The notes under the pieces were generated by a model. That model ran no database searches and was not told where the DNA came from. It saw nothing but the letters and a program-made list of their open reading frames with translations. Both the position numbers and the translations under genes were made by a program. From contig NZ_LOWB01000115.1 in the NCBI RefSeq assembly GCF_001522865.1, forward strand, positions 55,410 to 119,409: a stretch of DNA of 64,000 nt. Reading direction: 5' to 3'. This DNA is from Burkholderia sp. TSV86. GTDB taxonomy: Bacteria > Pseudomonadota > Gammaproteobacteria > Burkholderiales > Burkholderiaceae. Below, one piece after another: positions 56,635 to 64,000 of this stretch; within the stretch, counting starts at the first letter, position 1, and the number at the start of each line of letters is the position of its first letter.

Positions 56635-56945
56635 GCGCGGCGTATGCCCGCCGCGAGCGCGGTGCGCCGGCGCCAAAACGACGGCCCGACGGCCGCAATG
56701 CGCCCGCCCAATCCATTGAATCGTTGAAATCGGATCCGGCATGCCCCGAAACTTGAGCATGCAAAGGACGATGCCAACGAGCGGGCACCGTAGCGGCCTG
56801 AATCCACGCCGATCCGGCACGGCATGTCACCGCCGATTCGTCTGATTCATGGGACGACGCCCGCGGCAGTTTTCGACTGCAATATTTCCGTCATTCCCCG
56901 CTTCAGCCTCCGCCGCATGGCGGCGGCACGGTCGACAGCGCGCAC

Positions 56946-57386
56946 TCAGAGTTCGCGCGCCATTTCGATATGCGCAACGCCGGCCTCGACGAACGGCTCA
57001 CCGACCACCCTGAAGCCGAGCCGCAAATAAAACGCGGCCACGCGCTGCTGCGCATACAGCCAAACGAGCGCCATGCCGCCCGAGCGCGCTTCGGCGAGCA
57101 GTGCGTCGAGAACACGGGTGCCGACGCCGCGCCGGCGTGCGTCGGCCAGCACCGACACCCGGCCGATCGCGCCCGTCGACAGCAGGCGGCCAGTCGCGAC
57201 CGCGCGCCGCGCGCCACCGCGGCGCTGAACGAGATAGGCGATCGCATGGCGCGCGAGCGGATCGTCGTCGTCGAGATTAAGTTCGGCGGGAATCCGCTGC
57301 TCGCGCACGAACACCGCATCGCGAATTCGCGCCGCATCGCTGCCCAGTCGCGCCCAATCGCCAGTTTCGACCTCGATGTTGCCCAT
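56946..57386 (-). CDS. GNAT family acetyltransferase
   Basis: A 146-residue acyltransferase. IRDAVFVREQRIPAELNLDD opens the fold as in ElaA-like GNATs, the acetyl-CoA loop is SVLADARRRGVGTRVLDALL, and LVWLYAQQRVAAFYLRLGFR ends it. Substrate unknown. It is convergent with the NRDE gene across a 311-base gap (56635-56945) in which I see only a GC-rich hairpin near 56910-56930. Confidence 0.85.
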   Translation of the reverse strand: MGNIEVETGDWARLGSDAARIRDAVFVREQRIPAELNLDDDDPLARHAIAYLVQRRGGARRAVATGRLLSTGAIGRVSVLADARRRGVGTRVLDALLAEARSGGMALVWLYAQQRVAAFYLRLGFRVVGEPFVEAGVAHIEMAREL

Positions 57387-57684
57387 CTGCGCCCTCGTCC
57401 ATTGCCGGTGTCGCACCCCGCGTACACGGCGCGCGTTTGCTTCTTGGCCGGATAAATGCACGCGACGGCGGACGCGGCCGGCATCCGGCCTGATGCACGA
57501 TGGCGTTCACGCGTCCGAAATATAAAAGCGTCAGATGAAGACGCTGGACGTTGATGCGCCAGGCCACCGAATCGCGATGTATCCGCCGATCGAATTGCGC
57601 CGCTCAGCAGTCGTTTCCGAGCCCCCGAGCAAGCGACCGCCCGCCCCGCGCGGATGCTGCCCGTCCGTCAGGCCCGCGCTCGCG

Positions 57685-58644
57685 TCAACCGCGCTCAAAG
57701 GCTGTTTGCAGCGCCGCGACGGCATCCGCATGCGCGCCGCGCACTTCCGGCACGAAACCGCCCATCTTGAAAAATTCGTGGATCATGCCCTTATACAAGA
57801 CCAGCGTGACGTCGTTGCCTGCCTCGCGCAGCTTGTCCGCATAAGCATAGCCTTCGTCGGACAGCGGATCATACTCCGCAGTCGCGATCCAGGCCGGCGC
57901 GACACGCTCGAACGACGGCTCGCCGCGCCTGCCGTCGAGCGGCGCGAAGCGCCAATCGTCGCGATCGGACGCATCGCGCACGTAATTCGAGAAAAACCAC
58001 TGGATCGTGCCCGCCGATAGCAGGTAACCGTTCGCGAGCCGCGCGTGCGACGCGCTCTGCTGATGCGCGGTCACGCCGGGATAGATCAGCAGTTGCAGCG
58101 CCAGCGCGATGCCGAGGTCGCGCGCATGCACCGCGCATACCGTCGCGAGCGTGCCGCCCGCGCTGTCGCCGCCGACGGCGAGCCGCGCCGGATCGATCGC
58201 GAAACTCGCCGCGCGCGCATGCAGCCATGCGAGCGCGTCTTGCGCGTCGTGGACAGCGGTCGGGAACTTGTGTTCGGGCGCGAGCCGGTAGTCGACCGAC
58301 AGCACCGCACACCGCGCGTCGCGTGCGAACATCCGGGCGAGCGAATCGTGCGTGTTCACGCTGCCGACGGTGAAGCCGCCGCCGTGATAGTAAATCAGCG
58401 CCGGCAACGGCTCGGCAAGGCTCGGCTCGACGGGCAGATAAAGCCGCGCGCCGAACGACGCGCCGTCGCGGGACGGCACGCGCAAATCCTCGACCGAAAA
58501 CATCGGCGCGGGAGCGATATCGAGGATCGGCGCGCTTTTTTCATACGCGATGCGCGCTTGCGCCGGCGTCTGTTGATGGTACTCGGGACGTTTCGCGCGC
58601 TCGATCATCTCGAGCACCTGCGCGATCTTCGGATTCAACGGCAT
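57685..58644 (-). CDS. Alpha/beta hydrolase, hormone-sensitive lipase type
   Basis: A 319-residue esterase. The oxyanion-hole motif LIYYHGGGFTVGSVNTHDSL, the nucleophile elbow AVGGDSAGGTLATVCAVHAR and the C-terminal catalytic histidine in YKGMIHEFFKMGG place it in the HSL (family IV) group; the acid is in AEYDPLSDEGYAYADKLREA. The start at 58644 (MPLNPKIAQVLEMIERAKRP) gives the normal N-terminal cap. No signal peptide, so cytoplasmic. Substrate unknown. Confidence 0.9.
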   Translation of the reverse strand: MPLNPKIAQVLEMIERAKRPEYHQQTPAQARIAYEKSAPILDIAPAPMFSVEDLRVPSRDGASFGARLYLPVEPSLAEPLPALIYYHGGGFTVGSVNTHDSLARMFARDARCAVLSVDYRLAPEHKFPTAVHDAQDALAWLHARAASFAIDPARLAVGGDSAGGTLATVCAVHARDLGIALALQLLIYPGVTAHQQSASHARLANGYLLSAGTIQWFFSNYVRDASDRDDWRFAPLDGRRGEPSFERVAPAWIATAEYDPLSDEGYAYADKLREAGNDVTLVLYKGMIHEFFKMGGFVPEVRGAHADAVAALQTAFERG

Positions 58645-58957
58645 CTTGAGAACGGACGGCGCGAGCGCGCCGCCGCGAAGCGAGGAACAAACGGCGTATG
58701 ATGCCACGGCGCGGCATGCGCTCGAAGGCTTGCCGCCCGCGTCGCGCTATCCGGGTATTGCCAGGTTGCAACAGGGCGAGTACCGCGGCCGGTGCGCATC
58801 GTCGCGCCGAACGCGAAGAGTGGGTAATCCGGGCGCGCATCGGCAGCGCGCATCGGACACCACAGCGCCTGTCACGCGGCGCGTGAGCAGCGCCTGAGCG
58901 GCTCAACATCCAATCACGCCGCACGAGCCCCCTGCACTTTCACCCGCGTGCGGCCGG
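58645..58957. other. 313-bp gap without a gene
   Basis: I see no conserved coding sequence, terminator or repeat between the esterase start and the thioesterase stop. It probably holds only the esterase promoter. Confidence 0.5.
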
Positions 58958-59443
58958 TCACGCATCGCTCGGACCGGGCTGCGCGCCCGGATCGGTGCGC
59001 GTGCGCATCCGCGCGATGTCGCGGCCGACCGCGAGCCGCTTCATATACTTGAACGTGCCGAGCGCTTTCGCAACGAAGTTGCCCGTGCTGTCGCGCACCT
59101 CGCCTTCGCAATACGCCATCGTCGTCGAACGATGCAGCACGCGGCCATACGCGCGCAATTCGCCGCGCCCCGGCTGCATGAAGTTCACCTTCATCTCCAC
59201 CGTGACGACGCCGACGCCATCGTCCGTCAAGCTGCGTGCGGCCATCGCGAGCGCAACGTCGGCAAGCGCCATCGTCACGCCGCCGTGCGCGATGCTCCAG
59301 GTATTCATATGCTGGTCGGCGAGCGGCAGCGCGATTTCACTCGCGCCATCTTTTGCGAAGACGAGCTGCACGCCGAGCGAATCGACGAACGGACTTTCGA
59401 TTGCCGGCTCGCGGCCGGACGCGGACGAAGCAGCGGCACTCAT
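58958..59443 (-). CDS. PaaI-type hotdog thioesterase
   Basis: A 161-residue acyl-CoA thioesterase of the hotdog fold. HMNTWSIAHGGVTMALADVA holds the HGG and Asp/Ala substrate loop, and MKVNFMQPGRGELRAYGRVL and MAYCEGEVRDSTGNFVAKAL complete the strands. The substrate cannot be named. It is coupled to the upstream Dabb gene by an ATGA overlap. The C-terminal 20 residues are basic and non-conserved. Confidence 0.9.
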   Translation of the reverse strand: MSAAASSASGREPAIESPFVDSLGVQLVFAKDGASEIALPLADQHMNTWSIAHGGVTMALADVALAMAARSLTDDGVGVVTVEMKVNFMQPGRGELRAYGRVLHRSTTMAYCEGEVRDSTGNFVAKALGTFKYMKRLAVGRDIARMRTRTDPGAQPGPSDA

Positions 59444-59754
59444 CGTGCGTTGTCAACGAGATAATCGATGCATTCGCGGCTCTGCCTTACCGCGCCGACG
59501 AATTTCTTCACATCCTCGTGCACCGGATGCACCTGGTATGCGTCGAGCGCCGCCTTGTCGGCGAAATCGGACACGAGCACGACGTCGTAGGTCGCCTCTA
59601 GGCCCGGCGTCGCCAAGCCGACCTCGAGATGCAGCAAGCCCGGCACGATGCCTCGGCAAGCTTCGAGCTTGTCCTTGAGCTTCAGCGCGTTTTGCGCACG
59701 CGTCGCGCCTTCGGCCGTTTCCTTCAACTTCCACATCACGATGTGTCTGATCAC
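59440..59754 (-). CDS. Dabb (stress-responsive alpha/beta barrel) family protein
   Basis: A 104-residue ferredoxin-like-fold protein. IRHIVMWKLKETAEG, LEVGLATPGLEATYDVVLVS and DAYQVHPVHEDVKKFVGAV are typical of the dimeric Dabb family. GTG at 59754 is chosen because it starts the conserved first strand; an ATG at 59808 would add 18 residues. It overlaps the thioesterase start by four bases, so the pair is one transcript. Confidence 0.87.
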   Translation of the reverse strand: MIRHIVMWKLKETAEGATRAQNALKLKDKLEACRGIVPGLLHLEVGLATPGLEATYDVVLVSDFADKAALDAYQVHPVHEDVKKFVGAVRQSRECIDYLVDNAR

Positions 59755-59932
59755 TTCGTTCGCTCCAGTTCGTGTTGGTTCGGCGATTTGCCTGAAACCT
59801 TTACCCATCGGGCATTTCCCGCTCTTTCACCGTTCGCCCGCGTTCGCCGCAAATCACACCCGGCCGGGAAAAAAGCGGGTATCAAAGCGAATGTCATTTA
59901 AAACGTCCAACGACGATACGCGCTTTTTCACC

Positions 59933-60088
59933 ATGCGGCTTACTGACGCCAAGATCCGGCAAGCGAAGGCAAGCAACAAGCCTACCAAATCCGACACCGC
60001 GCACCCGCCTCTGTGTCGGTCCGTCCGCGATGCGCGCATCACGGCTTACGAACTAATTGCGCTCTCCACGTGCCCGATTTGTGCCTGA
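59933..60088 (+). pseudogene. N-terminal stub of a phage-type integrase
   Basis: The frame begins MRLTDAKIRQAKASNKPTKS, which matches the arm-DNA-binding domain at the start of P4-type tyrosine recombinases. After about 22 codons the match ends and the frame runs into unrelated sequence to a stop at 60088. The catalytic domain is absent. It sits in an AT-richer gap (59755-60217) with no other gene. It marks a lost genomic island or phage end; no tRNA or att repeat could be seen. Confidence 0.7.
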
Positions 60089-60119
60089 TCGGCATCAATC
60101 TCGGTAAAGATTACCCCTT

Positions 60120-60142
60120 AAACGAAATGTTACCGTTCGTTT
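60120..60142. promoter_or_regulatory. Dyad in the AT-rich leader of the DUF4382 gene
   Basis: AAACGAA (60120-60126) and TTCGTTT (60136-60142) are perfect inverted repeats about 75 bases before the DUF4382 start, in the AT-richest tract of this part. It may be an operator. Confidence 0.4.
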
Positions 60143-60217
60143 CAAAGATACCGAAAAAGTAATCCGAAGTACCGCTATTCTTTCGTCATCCGCAATAACG
60201 CACACACGGGATGACAT

Positions 60218-61375
60218 ATGAATAACATTACCAAGAGCGCCCTTTGCGCCGCATTCGTACCGTTCGTCCTCGCTGGTTGCGGTGGCGGCAATGACGGCGA
60301 CAGCGTGCAAACCGGCACGCTGCACGTCGCGATAACCGACACGCCTTCATGCGGATTCGATCACGTCTATGTAAGCGTCTCGCAGGTTCGAGTCAATGCG
60401 AACGCGAACGCTTCCGATAACGATGCCGGTTGGTCGACGATCGCTCTGGCAACGCCACAAAAGATCGATCTGCTATCGTTGACCAACGGCGTGCTCGCCG
60501 ATATCGGCCAGACCGCACTGCCGGCCGGCCAATATCAGCAGGTCCGCCTCGTTCTCGCGCCGAACCAGGGCAACAACCTGGCAAACTCGGTCGTCCCGAC
60601 GGGCGGTACCGAACAGGCGCTTGCGACGCCAAGCGCGACGCAAAGCGGTTACAAGATCATCCAACCGTTCACGGTGCAACCGAACACGCTCGCCGATCTC
60701 GTGCTCGACTTCAACGTGTGCAAGTCGATCGTTCAGCGCGGCAATGGAACGTATGCGCTGAAGCCGGTCGTCACCGCGACCCCAACCGTCGTGAGCGGCG
60801 CGATCTCCGGCTATGTCGCAACGGCCGAAGCGGGCGCGACCGTGTATGCGGAACAAGGCGGCAAAGTGGTCAAGGGCACGGTCGCCGACAGCACCGGGAA
60901 GTTCGTGCTGTCGCCGCTGATCCAGAGTTCGACACAAGGTAACTACGATGTCGTGATCGTACAGAACAATTTCGCAACGGGCATCGTGCGCTCGGTTCCG
61001 GTCGTCGTGAACGCGACCACCGCGGTTTCGGCGTCGGCCGCGCCGATTACGCTGCCGGCATCGACGATGAGCACGGTCAGCGGCACGGTGACCGCAAGCG
61101 CCAACGCGTTCGTGCGTGCTCTTCAGAGCGTCGATGCAAATGCTTACGAAATCACGTCGATCAACGCGAATATGGAAACGGGCGCATATGCGCTCAACCT
61201 GCCCACGGCCGCACCGATCGTCGGCACTTACTCTGGCTCGCTGCCTGTCGCGCTGGCTGCTTCGCCGGCCGCCGCGGCACAATATACGGTCGAGGCGGAC
61301 GCAGCGTCGGGAGCAACGCAATCGACGAGCGTCAAGGCAACGACCAACCAGCCGAACGTCAATTTCAGTTTCTGA
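60218..61375 (+). CDS. DUF4382 domain lipoprotein
   Basis: A 385-residue lipoprotein. The lipobox FVLAGC is followed by a Gly/Asp linker, then a DUF4382 domain (GTLHVAITDTPSCGFDHVYV, LLSLTNGVLADIGQTALPAG, QYQQVRLVLAPNQGNN, DLVLDFNVCKSIVQRGNG). The C-terminal 180 residues form carboxypeptidase-regulatory-like beta repeats (VSGAISGYVATAEAGATVYA, and STMSTVSGTVTASANAFV). Function is unknown; a surface-exposed or periplasmic binding role is likely. The 53-residue lipoprotein gene follows. Confidence 0.88.
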   Translation: MNNITKSALCAAFVPFVLAGCGGGNDGDSVQTGTLHVAITDTPSCGFDHVYVSVSQVRVNANANASDNDAGWSTIALATPQKIDLLSLTNGVLADIGQTALPAGQYQQVRLVLAPNQGNNLANSVVPTGGTEQALATPSATQSGYKIIQPFTVQPNTLADLVLDFNVCKSIVQRGNGTYALKPVVTATPTVVSGAISGYVATAEAGATVYAEQGGKVVKGTVADSTGKFVLSPLIQSSTQGNYDVVIVQNNFATGIVRSVPVVVNATTAVSASAAPITLPASTMSTVSGTVTASANAFVRALQSVDANAYEITSINANMETGAYALNLPTAAPIVGTYSGSLPVALAASPAAAAQYTVEADAASGATQSTSVKATTNQPNVNFSF

Positions 61376-61442
61376 CGTGTCGGCGGCATCATCGAATGGG
61401 CCAAACGGCCGCTTCCTCAACAACGGAAAACAGGAGAATGAA

Positions 61443-61604
61443 GTGAAGAAAGGGGTTATCGCATGGCTCGCCGCGGCGAGCGTGGTCGGCGCGCTCAGCG
61501 GGTGCGTAGCATACGTTCCGGGCGCACCGGTCGTCGTCGCACCGCAGGGAGGCCCGGGGAACGGGTTCTGTCCGCCCGGGCAGGCAAAGAAAGGCAATTG
61601 CTGA
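61443..61604 (+). CDS. 53-residue lipoprotein, GTG start
   Basis: A short protein with a lipoprotein signal ending SVVGALSGC, then AYVPGAPVVVAPQGG and a tail with two more cysteines. GTG at 61443 lies six bases after AGGAG. A two-codon frame, ATG-AAG-TGA at 61438, overlaps this start. It is 67 bases downstream of the DUF4382 gene and shares its terminator. No family could be assigned with certainty. Confidence 0.72.
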   Translation: MKKGVIAWLAAASVVGALSGCVAYVPGAPVVVAPQGGPGNGFCPPGQAKKGNC

Positions 61605-61613
61605 TGGCACAAG

Positions 61614-61636
61614 GCCCGCGTACAGCGGGCTTTTTT
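61614..61636 (+). terminator. Terminator of the DUF4382-lipoprotein unit
   Basis: GCCCGC (61614-61619) pairs with GCGGGC (61625-61630), followed by six T. The region 61637-61979 beyond it holds no gene I can support. Confidence 0.87.
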
Positions 61637-61979
61637 CATTCCTCGCATCAGCAGCCAGGCACCGCCCCATTGGTAAGCGGCGAAAAGCCGCCGCAGCTTT
61701 TCCGGTTACATACGCACCCCACCTGCCGGCGCACGTCACTCCAATGATGCCGCAGCACCTGCGCCTTATACGATAGGAGCCAACTGGAAAGCTATGTGAC
61801 AACCGACGCCAAGGGCTCTCGGCAATGGCCTTCGAGATCGTCGCGGCATCGTTCGAGATCCTGCCTGCTTCGATGCCGACTTCGGGATGCCGATGGAACG
61901 GGCAGCGCCGACGTCTGCGCTGGCCCTGCCGCAAGCGTTCCGCCGTGCGCACCTCGTCGCGCGTGATCGGCGCGCCGTC

Positions 61980-63209
61980 TCAGCGGGGAGCGCGCCGCAT
62001 CCATGCGCGCTGGCGCGCGACGACCGCCTCGGCGGATTCACCGACGAGCCGCCGGTATACGCCAGGTGCGCTCGCCCCTTCCGTGTTGATGACCAGCACG
62101 TGCGAATGCACTCCCAACCCGGCCGCACGCGCCAGTTCGCCGTCCCGCATCAGCGTCGCAACGCCCGCGTATCCCGCCGCACCCGATTCGCCCGCCACGA
62201 GCGGCACATCGCGCGCCGAGCCCGCCGCCAGCGAGCGCATTGCCGCAATCGCGTCGTCATCGTCGATCGTCATGAAATAGTCGATGCATCGCTCGAGAAC
62301 CCGCCATGCCAGCGGCGATGCCGCGCCGCACGCAAGACCGGCCATGATCGAATCGATCGAGCCCGACGCCTTCGCGGCATGCCCCGCGAGCGCGCTCTGA
62401 TAAAGGCAATCGGCCTGCCGCGGCTCGACCACGATGCAATTCGGCCGCGCGGCCCCATAGTGCTCCCACAGATAGCTCGCAACGCCGGCCGCCAGACCGC
62501 CCACCCCGCCTTGCAGAAACACATGCGTAAAAACCGGCCGGTCCGGCTCGCCGTGCAGTTGCCCGAGAATTTCGGCTGCGATCACGCCATAGCCTTGCAT
62601 CACGTCGCGCGCAATGATCTCGTAGCCTTCATACGAAGTGTCCGAGATAACTTGCCAGCCGTTCATCGCGGCAAGCCGCGCGGCGTGCTCGACGGATTCG
62701 TCGTAATTGCCGTCGATTCGGACGATCCTCGCGCCATAACCCGCGATGGCCCGTTCGCGCTCGATATCGACATTTGCATGAAGCACGATCACGCATTGGC
62801 AGCCGATTGCTTGCGCCGCCGCGGCCAACGATCGCCCATGATTTCCGTCGGTCGCGCAGATGACGGTCAGATTCGCGAGCCTTGGCGCATACCGCCCCAT
62901 GATCAGCGCGTGCGGCTCGATGTCGCGCGCTTGCGGCTCGCGCATGATGACACGCATCAGCGCGATCGGCGCGCCTAGCGCCTTGAAGCTCGCAAGCGGC
63001 GAGCGCTGCGATTCATCCTTGACGCTCAGCCGCGCGATGCCCAGCCTCGCCGCGGCATCCGGCAAATCCCGCAACGGCGTGGCGCCGCGGCTGATCTGAT
63101 CCCAGTGCGATAGCCAGGCGCCGCATTCGTGCGCCGACTCGATATTGAGGAGGCGCCGCAATTCCTCCGGGTACGCGATGCGGGAAGACTGGGGGTTGGC
63201 AAACAACAT
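61980..63209 (-). CDS. dpaL: Diaminopropionate ammonia-lyase
   Basis: A 409-residue fold-type II PLP enzyme splitting 2,3-diaminopropionate into pyruvate and ammonia. The PLP lysine is in RSPLASFKALGAPIALMRV, the glycine-rich phosphate loop in FLQGGVGGLAAGVASYL, and VICATDGNHGRSLAAAAQAI, SIDSIMAGLACGAASPLAW are the YgeX-type motifs. The start at 63209 (MLFANPQSS) is preferred, since 82 upstream codons are basic and non-conserved. It has no functional partner beside it. Confidence 0.9.
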   Translation of the reverse strand: MLFANPQSSRIAYPEELRRLLNIESAHECGAWLSHWDQISRGATPLRDLPDAAARLGIARLSVKDESQRSPLASFKALGAPIALMRVIMREPQARDIEPHALIMGRYAPRLANLTVICATDGNHGRSLAAAAQAIGCQCVIVLHANVDIERERAIAGYGARIVRIDGNYDESVEHAARLAAMNGWQVISDTSYEGYEIIARDVMQGYGVIAAEILGQLHGEPDRPVFTHVFLQGGVGGLAAGVASYLWEHYGAARPNCIVVEPRQADCLYQSALAGHAAKASGSIDSIMAGLACGAASPLAWRVLERCIDYFMTIDDDDAIAAMRSLAAGSARDVPLVAGESGAAGYAGVATLMRDGELARAAGLGVHSHVLVINTEGASAPGVYRRLVGESAEAVVARQRAWMRRAPR

Positions 63210-63913
63210 GTCGAAACGGCTCCTTCCTGTTGCGCGGCCCGGCACTGGGCCGCGAATCGAATGCGTTGGTATGGATCGCTTGCGTCCGGCTCCCGCCGGC
63301 CAAGATAACATTGCGGCGCGCTCGTCGCTCGGGCGCAGGCCGGCAGCAACCGGGTGAGCCTCACGCCGCTCGAAGCCGCGCGCACGCAGATCGATCGGCT
63401 CGACGAGACGAAACGCGCCGCCGGGCGATGCCCGCCGGTTCGTCCGTGCCGCCATGTCGCCGGCGAGTGAAACTAAGAGGGACTTCTGACTGATGCCGAC
63501 AGTGAAGGATTTGGATCAGTACAACGAACTCACGCCTCGATTCCTTTTTCGAACCGCAACGTCAGCAGCTTCAAGACGCCGACTGCCATGAACCGCACCG
63601 AGATTGAGCCGCACGCGCCGGCCGATCTCGGCCCGTGACGGCGCCCCGCGCGCGCCGCGGCACGCCCGATATTCGGTTATCCGAAGCAAGCGGCCATCCC
63701 GCCCGGCACACACCGGCGGATTGATATCGATCAAATCGCTGCCCGCCAGCGCGTATCTGTCCGATTAGGACAAGATTTCTTCGGGAAAACCGCCGCCAAC
63801 CCACGTAGGATTGACGACGTGGCGAACTCACCGCGTCGGCTCGCGTGCCGCGGCACGCACGATGCACGCGGGCTTCCGCCCTCCCATCCAATCGCACTTA
63901 CGCTTCGTTCATC
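63210..63913. other. 704-bp region without a supported gene
   Basis: CGCGGCCC (63233-63240) and GGGCCGCG (63247-63254) form a hairpin in the dpaL leader. The last 150 bases, with an AT-richer stretch near 63720-63820, should hold the galU promoter. Short open frames here lack codon bias or homology. Confidence 0.5.
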
Positions 63914-64000
63914 ATGCTCAAAATCACTAAGGCGGTCTTCCCGGTCGCGGGTCTGGGCACGCGATTCCTGCCCGCCACCAAGGCGAGCCCGAAGGAAATG
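63914..64000 (+). CDS. galU: UTP-glucose-1-phosphate uridylyltransferase, 5' part
   Basis: The window ends after 29 codons, [20 protein letters not shown] then ATKASPKEM. The [11 protein letters not shown] motif is the nucleotide-binding loop of GalU, which makes UDP-glucose for polysaccharides and, through UDP-glucuronate, the Ara4N precursor used by the arn genes in this window. The ATG at 63914 is the only sensible start. Confidence 0.93.
   Translation, partial: MLKITKAVFPVAGLGTRFLPATKASPKEM

Noticed and set aside
61766..61979. Possible coding remnant on the minus strand beyond dpaL
   Set aside because: The translation matches no family I recognise and has no ribosome-binding site.
63493..63590. 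Short plus-strand frame beginning MPTVKDLDQYNELTPRFLF
   Set aside because: It ends after about 32 codons, lacks a clear ribosome-binding site and resembles no known protein.

Overview
The window is a high-GC (about two-thirds G+C) betaproteobacterial chromosome segment. Gene content, gene order and protein sequences fit the Burkholderia pseudomallei group (pseudomallei, mallei or thailandensis). Supporting signs are an Ara4N (arn) operon with arnA split in two, a cysteine-free L31 protein, short-unit tandem repeats, and an rpsF-priB-rpsR-rplI-dnaB block. I could not run a search, so species is not assigned.

Layout. 1-6.4 kb: rpmE2, a membrane glycosyltransferase plus MATE exporter, a MerR/carboxymuconolactone-decarboxylase-like pair, a ComEA-like protein and a YidB-family protein. 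6.4-10.5 kb: clpB behind a sigma-32-like promoter, then an NsrR-like Rrf2 regulator divergent from a truncated globin. 10.5-17.3 kb (minus strand): alanine-type aminotransferase, hom, thrC, moeA, moaD, moaE, so threonine synthesis followed by molybdopterin synthesis, with a heptamer tandem repeat and a family of covarying hairpins in the gaps. 17.6-25.3 kb: Mth938-like gene, then arnT, arnE/F-like, arnB, arnC, formyltransferase, decarboxylase and arnD, a complete L-Ara4N lipid A modification operon. 25.4-34.6 kb: bcp, phoH, NlpC/P60 lipoprotein, then pit and its DUF47 partner, dnaB, rplI, rpsR, priB, rpsF.

34.8-36.3 kb is a decayed locus. A 5'-truncated anti-sigma factor lies head to head with a 5'-truncated metallophosphoesterase, and a frameshifted CuA-type cupredoxin follows. 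36.3-41 kb: LysR regulator divergent from gcl-hyi-glxR (glyoxylate to glycerate). 41.5-49.6 kb: BON-LysM protein, L-asparaginase, PsiF-type protein, SYLF lipoprotein, glycosyltransferase, stand-alone ATPase, MscS-type channel, Rap1a-like protein. 49.7-54.6 kb (minus): mltG-tmk-holB-acetyltransferase-tatD-ankyrin operon. 54.6-64 kb: ygfZ, NRDE protein, acetyltransferase, esterase, a thioesterase/Dabb pair, the N-terminal stub of a phage-type integrase, a DUF4382 lipoprotein and a 53-residue lipoprotein, diaminopropionate ammonia-lyase, and the first 29 codons of galU at the right edge.

Most of the window is core chromosome. The most unusual features are the moaD-moaE hairpin repeats, the decayed cluster at 34.8-36.3 kb and the integrase stub near 59.9 kb. 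I found no CRISPR array, rRNA, tRNA or intact mobile element.
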